Positions 1-8,098 of a stretch of DNA of 64,000 nucleotides are shown one piece after another. The stretch spans positions 1-64,000 of the forward strand of contig JBBSCB010000017.1 of assembly GCA_038250675.1 (NCBI GenBank), written 5' to 3'. Source of the DNA: JAICUF01 sp038250675 (GTDB lineage: Bacteria > Gemmatimonadota > Gemmatimonadetes > Gemmatimonadales > GWC2-71-9). The number at the start of each line of letters is the position of its first letter. Positions within the stretch are counted from its first letter, which is position 1. The notes beneath the pieces were generated by a model. That model was given only the letters and a program-made list of their open reading frames with translations, had not been told where the DNA came from and did not search any database. The position numbers and the translations under genes are program-made.

Positions 1-959
1 CGCCCGGTGCCTCGCTGCGCGGGCTCCGGCGTGTCTTCAGCCACCCCATGGCCATCGCGCAGTGCTCCGAGCTCCTCGCCACGCGGCCCGGCCTTGCCGC
101 GGTGCCGGAGGCAAGCACTTCGGGCGCCGCGCGCGCGGTGGCCAGCCGCGGTGATGCGGTAGAAGCAGTGCTGGCGTCGCGCGGCGCAGCCGAACGCTAC
201 GGCCTCCATGTCCTCGCGGACAACGTGCAGGATGATCCCGCCAACGCGACGCGATTCTGGGTCGTCGTCCCGCCGGGCCGCGCGCGTTGGCCGGTCAGCG
301 ACGCAGTGGTGGCCGGAACCCGTCACGTGCTTCTGGCTGCCGCCGCAGACGGCGCCATCGGGGGCGGTGATCCGCGCCTGACCATGGCGGCCGGGCTCCG
401 GGTGCTGGGCCACGGCCCCGCGCGACCGGGTGGCGCGCGACGCCTGCTCGAGCTCGCCGGCTCAGGCCGGCCCCACGATCCGCCGACGCTCCCCGAAGGC
501 CCGGACTGGGCCGGCGTGACGCGGATCGGCGGCTATTCGCTCCATCGATCCAATGAGCTTGTCGCCGGCGGACGGCAGTCGGCCGGCCGGCTCCTGGCGG
601 TCCGCGGCGCGACCACCGTGGAGGCCGACGAGCCGGAGTCGATTGGGCGCGCCACGCAGGAACTCCTGGACGCACTGCTGGTGCGGAACGGCGTACGGAT
701 CGAGCAGGTGATCAGCGCGTTCTTCACGGCGACACCGGATCTTGCCGCGGCGTTCCCCGCCACCGCCGCACGCGCCAATGGCTGGTCCGCCGTGCCGATG
801 ATGTGCGCGTCGGAGATGGCGGTGCCGGGCGCCCTGCAGCGGTGCATCCGGGTGCTGCTGCACCTGGAAGGATTCGCCCGCGGCGGACATGCACGGCATG
901 TCTATCTCCGTGACGCCGCGGCGCTCCGACCGGATCTGGTGGATGCAGCGCCCTCGTAA
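1..959 (+). CDS. pheA-aroH: Prephenate dehydratase-chorismate mutase (AroH type) fusion, 5' end missing
   Basis: The reading frame is open from base 3, so the true start lies left of the window; the first ATG at 48 falls inside the dehydratase domain. The left part matches the C-terminal lobe of prephenate dehydratase: a SHPMAIAQC segment corresponding to the family's SHPQALAQC signature, then NATRF at about residues 66-70 counted from base 48, which carries the catalytic Thr-Arg-Phe motif. From about residue 184 to the end it matches monofunctional AroH chorismate mutase (VRGATT, ATPDL, CASEM, CIRVL, RHVYL, LRPDL). The Arg, Glu, Arg and Tyr that form the AroH active site are all visible. About 95 residues in between resemble no ACT domain I can recognise. 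Chorismate mutase makes prephenate and the dehydratase makes phenylpyruvate, so the fusion would catalyse consecutive steps of phenylalanine synthesis. The usual bifunctional P-protein has an AroQ mutase at its N terminus, so this architecture is unusual. Confidence 0.88.
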   Translation, partial: PGASLRGLRRVFSHPMAIAQCSELLATRPGLAAVPEASTSGAARAVASRGDAVEAVLASRGAAERYGLHVLADNVQDDPANATRFWVVVPPGRARWPVSDAVVAGTRHVLLAAAADGAIGGGDPRLTMAAGLRVLGHGPARPGGARRLLELAGSGRPHDPPTLPEGPDWAGVTRIGGYSLHRSNELVAGGRQSAGRLLAVRGATTVEADEPESIGRATQELLDALLVRNGVRIEQVISAFFTATPDLAAAFPATAARANGWSAVPMMCASEMAVPGALQRCIRVLLHLEGFARGGHARHVYLRDAAALRPDLVDAAPS

Positions 960-966
960 GAATCGT

Positions 967-993
967 GCGGGCGACGCGAATTCGGTCGCCTGC
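967..993. terminator. Hairpin between convergent genes
   Basis: Nine-base arms (967-975 and 985-993) pair with one G-T wobble around a nine-base loop, just after the stop of the fusion gene. There is no T tract. It sits between two converging genes, so it may act as a bidirectional terminator. Confidence 0.35.
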
Positions 994-1125
994 ATGAGTC
1001 GTTGGTGGCGCGTCACCTGCGACGCCTCGATACGCTCGCGACCAGAAGCTCGACAGAATCACCGCGGCCTTGCCTTGAAGGTGCCGAAGCCGCCGCAAGA
1101 CGATAGGAAACACCGGCACCGCGGC

Positions 1126-3246
1126 TCAGTGCGGACGAGGGGTGCGCACGTCGCTGCTGATCTGATCGCGCATCCGCTCCACTTCCGAGCGCAGCTCGGC
1201 CAGATCGGCCTCCATCCGCTCGAGTGAACGCAGCAGCTCGCGCGAGGTGCCGGTGGAGATCGGCACGGACCCCGGCACGAACCCTGGCACGGCCGCCGCG
1301 CGACCCTCCGGCACCATGACCTGCGTGACCCGGAGCCGCCGCGGCTCGAGGCCAAAAGTCCAGACGAGTGCCGCCACGAAGAGCAGGAGCAGCAGGCCCT
1401 GGGCCGCGAGCGACTCCAGCGTGGGATAGATGCCCAGCGCCGGAATCCGCGGCGCCCATGGCAGGATCGTCGTGGCCACCAGCCCGCCTTCCTGCAGCTC
1501 GGCGATCCCCTTGCCGGCAAAGACGAACGCCATGTAGTACAGGAATGCGCTGGTGATGCCGAAGAACGGCTTGAGCGGCAGCCGCACCCCAAAGCGGTTG
1601 ATTGCGATGTACACCGCCACCAGCACCACCCCGCCGGCGAGGATCCCGCCAATCACCGGCATCACCACCCCGCCACTCCCGCCCGAGACGAACAGCGCCT
1701 TGTAGAAAAGCACCGTCTCGAACCCCTCGCGGTACACCGCGAGGAACGCGGCCGAGGCCAGCGCCAGCGAGGAGCCGCTGGTCACGGCGTCCTGCACCTT
1801 GCTCTTCACGAAGTGGTTCCACTTGACCACTTCCATCTTGGACAGCAGCCAGTAGCTGACGTAGAACAGGACGGCGGTAGCCACCAGCATCGTGGCGCCT
1901 TCCAGCGCCTCGCGCCGGCCGGGCGTGATCTGGAAGACGGTCTCGAGCACGACAGCGGTGATCAGACTCGCTCCCACCGCGGCACCGACGCCGATGTGAA
2001 TGTCGCGCCGCCGGTGGCCGGCGCCGGTCCGCGAGAGGAAGGTGAGCAGCGCGCCCACGATGAGGATCGCCTCGAGGCCCTCGCGCACCAGCAGAATGAA
2101 TGACTGAAAGAACAGGTTGATCGGCGACAGCGTATCACCCACCACCCGCTCGGCATTTTCGAGCTGCGCGGCAAGCGTGCCGCGGATGTCGCCCAGCTCG
2201 GCGGCGACCGCCCCGCCGGCCGCGCGGGTGCGAAGCGCGGCGAAGGAAGTCTCGAGGTCGTCCGCGAGGCCGGGATTGCGCGCGCGCACCGAGCGCTCGA
2301 CCTGCTCGAACGTCATGTACGCATCGAACGCCATCGTGCTGGCCGCGGCGCCACGGCCTTCGTGCACCAGCGCAAACGCGGAATCGAGTTGTGCCCGTAC
2401 GACGGGAAAGACCGCGTCGGCCGAGCCCGGCCCGCCGTCCCGATAGCTGCGGACCGCGGCCAGCCGCGCGAGCTCGCGCATGTCCGGCTCGCCGGAGACG
2501 CCCATGACGGCGAACGCCGCCGAGTCGGACATGCGCGCGGTCACCGGGAAGGCGCGCAGCGCAGCCGGCACCTCGCCGGCGGCGGCGGGCAGTCGCAGCA
2601 GCGAGGCGTATACCGCGGCCGCCCAGCGGTCCGCCGCGGGAAGCCTGGTCTCGAAGGCCGGCATCGATGTGCCGGCCACGCCGATCGTGATGCGATGGTA
2701 GTAGTCGAGGGGCGATGCGCTCCGGAGCCGTGGATTGGCGAGATCGGCCGGCCGTGGAGAGACACTCGCGGCCATCGGGCCGTCGCCGCGACCGAGACTG
2801 CCATGACAGCTCGCGCAACTGGTCCGATAGACTTCCGCGCCGCGCGCCACGCTGGGTGCCGTTGCGGGGGCTTCGTCCAGCGTCACCCCGAACCGGGTGG
2901 CCAGGCCACTGGCCAGCCGCTGCACCCGCGCATCGAGCGAATCGGCCGGAGCGGTTACGTCGATCAGGTGTGCGACGCTGTCGAGCGCGGCCAGCGCATC
3001 ACGGCTCTCCGGCCGCGGGAGCAGTGCGGCGGAGCGCCGGGCCTCCGACAGGAAGAGCCGCGCCTCGTCCACCTCGTTGGCCGCGACCACCTTCCCGCCG
3101 CTGACGCCGACGCGGTACTCCTCGGCGGCCAGTCGAGCAGTGACGGCGACGCGACGGACGTCCGCGGCGGGATCAGCCACAGGCGCCTGCGGCGCCGCTG
3201 CGGCGGTGGAGAGGATGGCGACTTGTGCAGCCCAGATGAGAAACAT
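1126..3246 (-). CDS. Cytochrome c-FTR1 family iron permease fusion
   Basis: This is a 706-residue protein with a signal peptide, a periplasmic region holding a haem c site (CASCH near residue 145) with a likely distal Met in GTSMPAF, and a C-terminal FTR1 permease domain. The permease domain has two hallmark REGxE motifs, VREGLEAIL near residue 390 and YREGFETVL near 505, whose Glu residues bind iron in FTR1 proteins, and about seven membrane segments. A charged coiled tail follows. FTR1 proteins import ferric iron after oxidation of Fe2+, and the fused cytochrome could take the electron. The ATG at 3246 is preferred over an in-frame TTG at 3252. Cytochrome-FTR1 fusions are known in other bacteria. 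No Fur box was recognised upstream. It reads leftward from its own intergenic region. Confidence 0.9.
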   Translation of the reverse strand: MFLIWAAQVAILSTAAAAPQAPVADPAADVRRVAVTARLAAEEYRVGVSGGKVVAANEVDEARLFLSEARRSAALLPRPESRDALAALDSVAHLIDVTAPADSLDARVQRLASGLATRFGVTLDEAPATAPSVARGAEVYRTSCASCHGSLGRGDGPMAASVSPRPADLANPRLRSASPLDYYHRITIGVAGTSMPAFETRLPAADRWAAAVYASLLRLPAAAGEVPAALRAFPVTARMSDSAAFAVMGVSGEPDMRELARLAAVRSYRDGGPGSADAVFPVVRAQLDSAFALVHEGRGAAASTMAFDAYMTFEQVERSVRARNPGLADDLETSFAALRTRAAGGAVAAELGDIRGTLAAQLENAERVVGDTLSPINLFFQSFILLVREGLEAILIVGALLTFLSRTGAGHRRRDIHIGVGAAVGASLITAVVLETVFQITPGRREALEGATMLVATAVLFYVSYWLLSKMEVVKWNHFVKSKVQDAVTSGSSLALASAAFLAVYREGFETVLFYKALFVSGGSGGVVMPVIGGILAGGVVLVAVYIAINRFGVRLPLKPFFGITSAFLYYMAFVFAGKGIAELQEGGLVATTILPWAPRIPALGIYPTLESLAAQGLLLLLFVAALVWTFGLEPRRLRVTQVMVPEGRAAAVPGFVPGSVPISTGTSRELLRSLERMEADLAELRSEVERMRDQISSDVRTPRPH

Positions 3247-3251
3247 TCTCA
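3237..3251. promoter_or_regulatory. Dyad TGAGAA-N3-TTCTCA over the iron permease start
   Basis: A perfect six-base inverted repeat with a three-base centre overlaps the ATG of the iron permease gene. On the minus strand a TACTTT element (bases 3275-3280) lies upstream and could be a -10 box, without a convincing -35. The dyad could be an operator or an mRNA hairpin at the start codon. It could also be chance. Confidence 0.25.
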
Positions 3252-3340
3252 ACCGTTTATTGAGGACCGCGCGTAAAGTAGACCGGGGTTGTCGGAATTG
3301 GAAGCACCGACTCCCGCGTCACGTGCGAATTCCCTGCCAG

Positions 3341-3733
3341 TCAGGACCCTGCGCGCTCGAGGATGGCTACGGCCGCCGCGGAAGTCGCCGAGTGGGTTAG
3401 CGATAGGTGGATCGTCAGTCCCCCGCATTCCGCCGCCGCCGCGGCCGCACGGCCCAGCAGCGATGCGGTGGGTCTCCCGTCGAGCGCACGCCACACTTCA
3501 ATCTCCTGCCAGCCGACGCCACGGCAGTCGGGCAGCGTCTGCAGCGCCTTGTACACCGCTTCCTTGGCGGCAATCCGCGCGGCGACATGCGGCACCGGGT
3601 CCGCGTGCATGGCCACGTACTCCCGCTCATGCGCCGTCAGCATGCGCGCCATGACCTGGTCACCGCGCCGGGCGAGCATGCGCTCCACCCGCGCCAGCTC
3701 CACGAGATCGATCCCGACGCCGACGATGGTCAC
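3341..3733 (-). CDS. acpS: Holo-[acyl-carrier-protein] synthase
   Basis: The product is 130 residues, the usual AcpS length. It begins TIVGVGIDLVELARVE, the family's N-terminal signature with the Mg-binding Asp, and has RIAAKEAVYKAL, the second signature with the catalytic Glu and Lys. AcpS moves the 4'-phosphopantetheine arm from coenzyme A to apo-acyl carrier protein. The GTG start at 3733 overlaps the stop of the upstream gene as GTGA, which implies translational coupling and supports this start over longer frames. It is the last gene of a long leftward series. Confidence 0.93.
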   Translation of the reverse strand: MTIVGVGIDLVELARVERMLARRGDQVMARMLTAHEREYVAMHADPVPHVAARIAAKEAVYKALQTLPDCRGVGWQEIEVWRALDGRPTASLLGRAAAAAAECGGLTIHLSLTHSATSAAAVAILERAGS

Positions 3734-4467
3734 AGCCCGCGCCACCAGCGCTCGGCCAGCGGGCGGAGCAGCGGCGGCACCGGCACAAATCCGCCCAGTA
3801 CCAGCCCAACGTAGCAGGCGACACCGGCCACCAGCAGCGTAAGCAACCAGAGCGGCCATCGCGGGCGCCGCCAGGTACGGACCCGCTCGATCTCCGATGC
3901 CCACGCGGCCTGCTCGGCATCCGCCGCCGACTCCAGTGCCTGCCATGCCGCCTCGGCCTTCCGTGCGGCGGCGCCAAGCGCATCCTGCCATCGGGCGAGC
4001 GCGGCGGCGGACCGGGGCGCCGCCGGCGCCGCGGCGTCGAGCGCGTCGAGCGCCGCCACGAGCGCTCCGCCTGACACGCCCAGCCGGAGTCCGATGGCCC
4101 GACGCTCCTCGTCGTCGAGCCGGCATCGCGCCAGCCGGCGCTCCGGCATGCGCGATTCCGCCGCGGCGTCGGTCAGCCGCTGGTCCACCCGCGCGACGAC
4201 CCGCTCGGCAACGGCGGCGACGGCGCGTTCCCACGCATCGATCCATGCCCGACGTCCCAGCGATGCGGTCGCGCTTCCGATATCGTCCGTCGCCGCAAAC
4301 TCCCGGGCCGCACCCGAGAGCTCGAACAGCTCGGTCACGAAGCCAAACCGCACATCGTCGAGCGGCACGCGCCGCCGCGGCCCGAGCGGATCCACATCGG
4401 GCAGCCGGCCAAGCAGCGGCCCCAGCTCGGGAACCACCTGAGCTGGTCCTGTGGGCGTGGTGCTCAT
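3730..4467 (-). CDS. Hypothetical protein with a C-terminal membrane anchor
   Basis: I do not recognise this 245-residue protein. It has a charged, alanine- and arginine-rich body predicted to be mostly helical, followed near residues 205-230 by one hydrophobic segment (about WPLWLLTLLVAGVACYVGL) and a short tail, so it is probably anchored in the inner membrane with most of it in the cytoplasm. It overlaps CYTH upstream and AcpS downstream by four bases each. That places it in one translationally coupled unit but gives no firm functional clue. Confidence 0.75.
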   Translation of the reverse strand: MSTTPTGPAQVVPELGPLLGRLPDVDPLGPRRRVPLDDVRFGFVTELFELSGAAREFAATDDIGSATASLGRRAWIDAWERAVAAVAERVVARVDQRLTDAAAESRMPERRLARCRLDDEERRAIGLRLGVSGGALVAALDALDAAAPAAPRSAAALARWQDALGAAARKAEAAWQALESAADAEQAAWASEIERVRTWRRPRWPLWLLTLLVAGVACYVGLVLGGFVPVPPLLRPLAERWWRGL

Positions 4468-5030
4468 GTCGACGACTCCGCGACCACGGCGGCCCTCCCG
4501 TCCCGTGCCTCGTAGCGGGCGACGAACGCGCTCAGCGGCTCGGCCGTGAACGAGGCGCGCGGCAACGCGAGCGCGGCAATCGCGCGCTCGATCGCCTCCG
4601 GCTCGCCTTCGACCTCGAGCAATACGTCCATCCGCGGATACGTCTCCAGGCGAACCATGGCGCCGCCGAGCTGATACACCTCGACCTCGCGGTCGACCCG
4701 GTGAATCGCGACATAGCCGAGGGCCTCCAGCACCACCGACGGCGAGGTGTCACCGCCGACGACGCACGCATGCTCCTCGCGCAGCTTGTAGCCGTCGGCG
4801 GAACGGCTCGTCGGTCCTTTCCACGCGAGTTCCCATCGCGCGGGCTGGCCCGCCGCCTGGAGCGTCCGCACCCGCAGCACTTCGTCGCGCGGCGCAAGCT
4901 CGCCGGCGCGATCGTAGCGGTGGTCGCGCATCCGGCCGGCAAAGGTCGGGACGGCCCCGGCAGACGCCAGCCGTGCGCGAAGCGCGGCCGGATCGGCCAC
5001 GACGGCCTTGAGCTCGAGTTCCGCGGCCAT
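4464..5030 (-). CDS. CYTH domain protein (class IV adenylate cyclase/thiamine triphosphatase-like)
   Basis: The 188-residue product starts with ELELKA, the ExExK motif that opens the CYTH triphosphate tunnel. It also has alternating charged strands, for example RVRTL, KLREE and RLETY, that line such a tunnel. CYTH proteins hydrolyse or cyclise triphosphate substrates such as ATP, thiamine triphosphate or inorganic triphosphate with a divalent metal. The exact substrate cannot be told from sequence. It ends in a four-base ATGA overlap with the next gene and follows the HAD gene by six bases. Confidence 0.85.
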   Translation of the reverse strand: MAAELELKAVVADPAALRARLASAGAVPTFAGRMRDHRYDRAGELAPRDEVLRVRTLQAAGQPARWELAWKGPTSRSADGYKLREEHACVVGGDTSPSVVLEALGYVAIHRVDREVEVYQLGGAMVRLETYPRMDVLLEVEGEPEAIERAIAALALPRASFTAEPLSAFVARYEARDGRAAVVAESST

Positions 5031-5036
5031 CGTCGT

Positions 5037-5738
5037 CTAGCCCAGGATCGCCGCGAGCACGCGGTCGGTGTCGGTGAGGTCGGTGAACACCGCGTGGGGT
5101 GCACACGCGGCGAGATCCGCCGTCGAGTAGGCGCCGGTCGCCACGCCGATGGTGCGGGCGCCCACCGGCGCGCCGCAGGCAATGTCGGCCGGCGTATCGC
5201 CGATGATCACGATCTCATGACCCGCGGGTTGGCGGCCAAAGTAGTTGGCCGCGCGGGCGGCCGCGATGGCGGGCAGCTCTGGACGGTGGGCCGAGTCGCT
5301 GCCGTACGCGCCGACGACGAACCGCGAGGGGTCGAGGCCGCCGGCCCGCAGCTTGAGCGCCGCGCCAGGCGCGACATTGCCGGTGAGGAGGCCCAGCAGC
5401 ACCGTCGCATCCGCGTCGAGGTGATCGAGCAGCGCCGGCACGCCGGGCATGACCGTCGTGGCGGTGTCCGGCGCGGCAAGCTCGGCCTCGAGCAGCACCA
5501 CGTAGCGCCGGCAGAGCGACTCGATGCGTTCCGCCTCGTGCGGGCCCGCATGCCCCGCGGCATCGAGCAGCTCCGCCACGATCTGCGGGTCGGTCTTGCC
5601 GTCAAAGCGGACGCCGGCAAATTCGTGCGCCCGTCCCACCTGCTCGGTCAGCGCCGCCGTGATCGCGCGGCGGCCGGCGCCGGCCGTGAGCAGGATGGTG
5701 CCGTCGATATCGAACAGGACGAGCTTGCGCTTCGTCAT
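5037..5738 (-). CDS. HAD superfamily hydrolase, phosphoglycolate phosphatase-like
   Basis: This 233-residue protein carries the HAD motifs in order: LFDIDGT near the N terminus with the nucleophilic Asp, LLTGN with motif II Thr, and IIGDTPADI with the metal-binding motif IV. The helical cap after residue 15 and the size fit the Gph/PGP subgroup of small-molecule phosphatases, but the substrate is not predictable. Its ATG overlaps the stop of the NlpC/P60 gene by four bases. Confidence 0.87.
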   Translation of the reverse strand: MTKRKLVLFDIDGTILLTAGAGRRAITAALTEQVGRAHEFAGVRFDGKTDPQIVAELLDAAGHAGPHEAERIESLCRRYVVLLEAELAAPDTATTVMPGVPALLDHLDADATVLLGLLTGNVAPGAALKLRAGGLDPSRFVVGAYGSDSAHRPELPAIAAARAANYFGRQPAGHEIVIIGDTPADIACGAPVGARTIGVATGAYSTADLAACAPHAVFTDLTDTDRVLAAILG

Positions 5739-6532
5739 GCGGCCGGCTCCGCCGCGAGGCGGCGCGCCGCGACGAGCCGCGGCCGCAGCGCATCGCCCGC
5801 GCGGGTGCCGGCGGTGAACGGCTCATGCACCACGCCGCCGCAGGCGATGGTCGAATGGACGATCGAATCACCATCCGCCGCAAAGGCCACGTGGGTGATG
5901 ACCGCGCTGCCCTCGCCGTGAAAGAACAGCAGGTCACCCGGCTGAATGGCGTCGAGCGCCACAGCCGCACCGACTTCGATCTGGCGGGAGGCATCGCGCG
6001 GCAGCACCGTCCCGCGGGCGAGGTGGGTGGTCTGCACCAGTCCCGAGCAGTCCACACCCCATGGCGTGAGCCCGCCCCAGAGGTACGGCGCGCCGCGGAA
6101 GCGTTCGAGCGCCCACCAGGCCGGCGCGGTGCGTCGTGCGTCGAGCGCCACGGCGTCGCTCGTGCGGGGCTCCAGGGCGCCCGGGTGGGCGGTCCGGCCA
6201 TCGGGAAGGCGCACCGCCTCGCCCGCGAGCCGAAGTCTGGCGCGCAACGGGACGGTGACCGTGCCGTCGTCGGTCACGAGCACGCCACCCTCCCACCAGA
6301 CGCGTGCCTCCGCGCGCCACGTCTCGGCGTCCGCCGCCGGGACCATGCGCACATAGCCCCGGTGCACCCAGCCGTCATAGGCATCCGCGGCGGTGGTAAT
6401 CCGGATCCAGTCGCCGGTCCGCTCACGCACGACGGCGGTTTCCCCCATCACGAGCTGCGTCACCTGTTCGGCGCGCACGCTGGCTGCGGCCAGCACCGGC
6501 GTGATCGCCGCCTGGCCGATCACGCCGCTCAC
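5735..6532 (-). CDS. NlpC/P60 family peptidase with SH3-like N-terminal region
   Basis: The protein has 265 residues if it starts at the GTG at 6532, which forms a GTGA overlap with the stop of the zinc-ribbon gene; a longer frame to 6679 is open but would overlap that gene heavily. The N-terminal half resembles bacterial SH3 repeats (QLVMGETAVVRERTGDW). The C-terminal half is an NlpC/P60 domain with the catalytic Cys in GVDCSGL near residue 161 and the His in ITHVAF near 213. Such enzymes cut peptide stems of peptidoglycan or related gamma-glutamyl peptides. No clear signal peptide is seen with this start, so export is uncertain. It resembles dipeptidyl-peptidase VI-type proteins. Confidence 0.85.
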   Translation of the reverse strand: MSGVIGQAAITPVLAAASVRAEQVTQLVMGETAVVRERTGDWIRITTAADAYDGWVHRGYVRMVPAADAETWRAEARVWWEGGVLVTDDGTVTVPLRARLRLAGEAVRLPDGRTAHPGALEPRTSDAVALDARRTAPAWWALERFRGAPYLWGGLTPWGVDCSGLVQTTHLARGTVLPRDASRQIEVGAAVALDAIQPGDLLFFHGEGSAVITHVAFAADGDSIVHSTIACGGVVHEPFTAGTRAGDALRPRLVAARRLAAEPAA

Positions 6533-6711
6533 GGCGACGCCGGGGGTGGGGCCGCCGCCGCCTGGCATCTGGCGCACAGCGTCACGCCCCGGAACGTGCA
6601 GATGAGGCAGATGAACGTCCCGCAGTTGGCACATGGATAGCCCTCGGAGGCGCGCTCCTCGCGGCCGCAGGCGCGGCACTGCATCGAATCATGCTTGTCG
6701 GTATCGGTCAT
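6529..6711 (-). CDS. Zinc-ribbon mini-protein with four CxxC pairs
   Basis: This 60-residue protein has CxxC pairs at residues 12/15, 27/30, 35/38 and 46/49, enough for two zinc sites, followed by an Ala/Pro tail. It resembles B-box or double zinc-ribbon folds used for protein contacts. The ATG at 6711 lies seven bases after the regulator gene, and its stop overlaps the NlpC/P60 start, so it is translated within the operon. Its function is unknown. Confidence 0.8.
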   Translation of the reverse strand: MTDTDKHDSMQCRACGREERASEGYPCANCGTFICLICTFRGVTLCARCQAAAAPPPASP

Positions 6712-6718
6712 GAAGCCC

Positions 6719-8065
6719 TCACCCCGAAAGGGTGTACCGTTTGATCTTGTTGATCAGCGTGGCGCGAGAGATCCCGAGCTCGGCCGCGGCGCGGGTGCGG
6801 TTGCCCGAGTGGTGCTTGAGCGTACGCTCGATGTGCTGGCGCTCGAGATCGTCCAGACTGAGCGGCGTGTGGCGCCGATCGCCGACCCCGGGTCGCGCGC
6901 GGAACTCGCCCGGCAGGTGCTCGACGTTGATGGCCGGCTGGCCGCGCCCGAGGATGAGCGCGCGCTCAAGGACGTTGCGCATCTCACGCACGTTGCCCGG
7001 CCACGGATACGCCAGCAGCCGCTCCAGCGCCTCCGAGCTCACGTTGTCGGGCCCGTCCGGCAGCGCCTTCTGGAGATCACCCAGAATCCGCTGGATGAGC
7101 GCGAGCCGATCCTCGCGCGGCCGGTCGCGGACGGCGGGCAGGCTCAGCGGCATGACGCTCAGGCGGTAGTAGAGGTCCTCGCGGAACCGTCCGGCCTCGA
7201 CCTCCGCGGCGAGGTCGCGGTTGGTGGCCGCGATGAGGCGGACATCCACCGTGATCTCGCGGGTGCCGCCCAGCCGCCGGAACGTCTTGGTCTCGAGCAC
7301 CTTGAGCAGCTTGGGCTGGAGCTCGGGCGCGAGATCGCCGATCTCGTCGAGCAGAATGGTCCCCCGGTCGGCAATCTCGAACAGCCCCTGCTTGCGGTCC
7401 TTGGCGTCGGTGAACGCGCCCTTCTCGTGACCGAACAGCTCGCTGTCGAGGAAGGTGGCGTTGAGCCCGGCGCAGTTCACCTCGACGAACGGCTCCTTGG
7501 CCCGCGGGCCGAGATCGTGAATCAGCCGCGCCACCCAGCCCTTGCCGGTGCCGCTCTCGCCGGCCAGCAGCACCGTGGTGCGCTCGCTCTGGGCCAGGAG
7601 GCCCACCTGGTGGGCCAGCTCCTGCATCGGACCCGACGTGCCGAGCGACTCGAGACCGTGCGGCGAGGTGGACTGGCTGAATAGCGTCTCGTTGACCCGG
7701 CGGAGCCGCACCTTGTCGGCGACGCGTGCCGCGGCGGCGGCCAGGTGCGCCATGTCCACCGGCTTGGTGAGGAAGTTTTCCGCGCCGAGCTGCATGGCGC
7801 GGACCGCCGTGGCAACGTCGCTCTGCCCGGTGAGGAGGATGACGGCGGCGTCGCGCTGGCGCAGGTGCTCGAGCACCTCGAGTCCGTCCATCCCCGGCAG
7901 GCGGATATCGAGGATGACCACCTCGGGCCGCACCCGGTCGAAGGTGGCCAGCCCCGCCTCGCCGCTGAGTTCCCGGGTCACCTCGTAGCCCAGGCGCTCG
8001 AAATAGTTGCCGATCGAGCGGAGCACATCCACGTCGTCGTCGATCAGCAGAACGGAATCGGCCAT
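6719..8065 (-). CDS. NtrC-family sigma-54-dependent response regulator
   Basis: The 448-residue product has three domains: a receiver with phospho-acceptor Asp53 and Lys101, an AAA+ domain with Walker A GESGTGKG at 169-176 and the sensor loop at 216-221, and a Fis-type helix-turn-helix at the C terminus (RTRAAAELGISRATL). It should activate sigma-54 promoters after phosphorylation. The loop that normally reads GAFTGA reads GAFTDA here, a variant that I recall from a subgroup of these regulators. No histidine kinase gene lies in the window, so its partner is elsewhere. It sits between the lipid kinase gene (33 bases upstream) and the zinc-ribbon gene. Confidence 0.93.
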   Translation of the reverse strand: MADSVLLIDDDVDVLRSIGNYFERLGYEVTRELSGEAGLATFDRVRPEVVILDIRLPGMDGLEVLEHLRQRDAAVILLTGQSDVATAVRAMQLGAENFLTKPVDMAHLAAAAARVADKVRLRRVNETLFSQSTSPHGLESLGTSGPMQELAHQVGLLAQSERTTVLLAGESGTGKGWVARLIHDLGPRAKEPFVEVNCAGLNATFLDSELFGHEKGAFTDAKDRKQGLFEIADRGTILLDEIGDLAPELQPKLLKVLETKTFRRLGGTREITVDVRLIAATNRDLAAEVEAGRFREDLYYRLSVMPLSLPAVRDRPREDRLALIQRILGDLQKALPDGPDNVSSEALERLLAYPWPGNVREMRNVLERALILGRGQPAINVEHLPGEFRARPGVGDRRHTPLSLDDLERQHIERTLKHHSGNRTRAAAELGISRATLINKIKRYTLSG

Positions 8066-8098
8066 CGGGGACTCCCGGAACAGGCGGTGAACGAAGGA

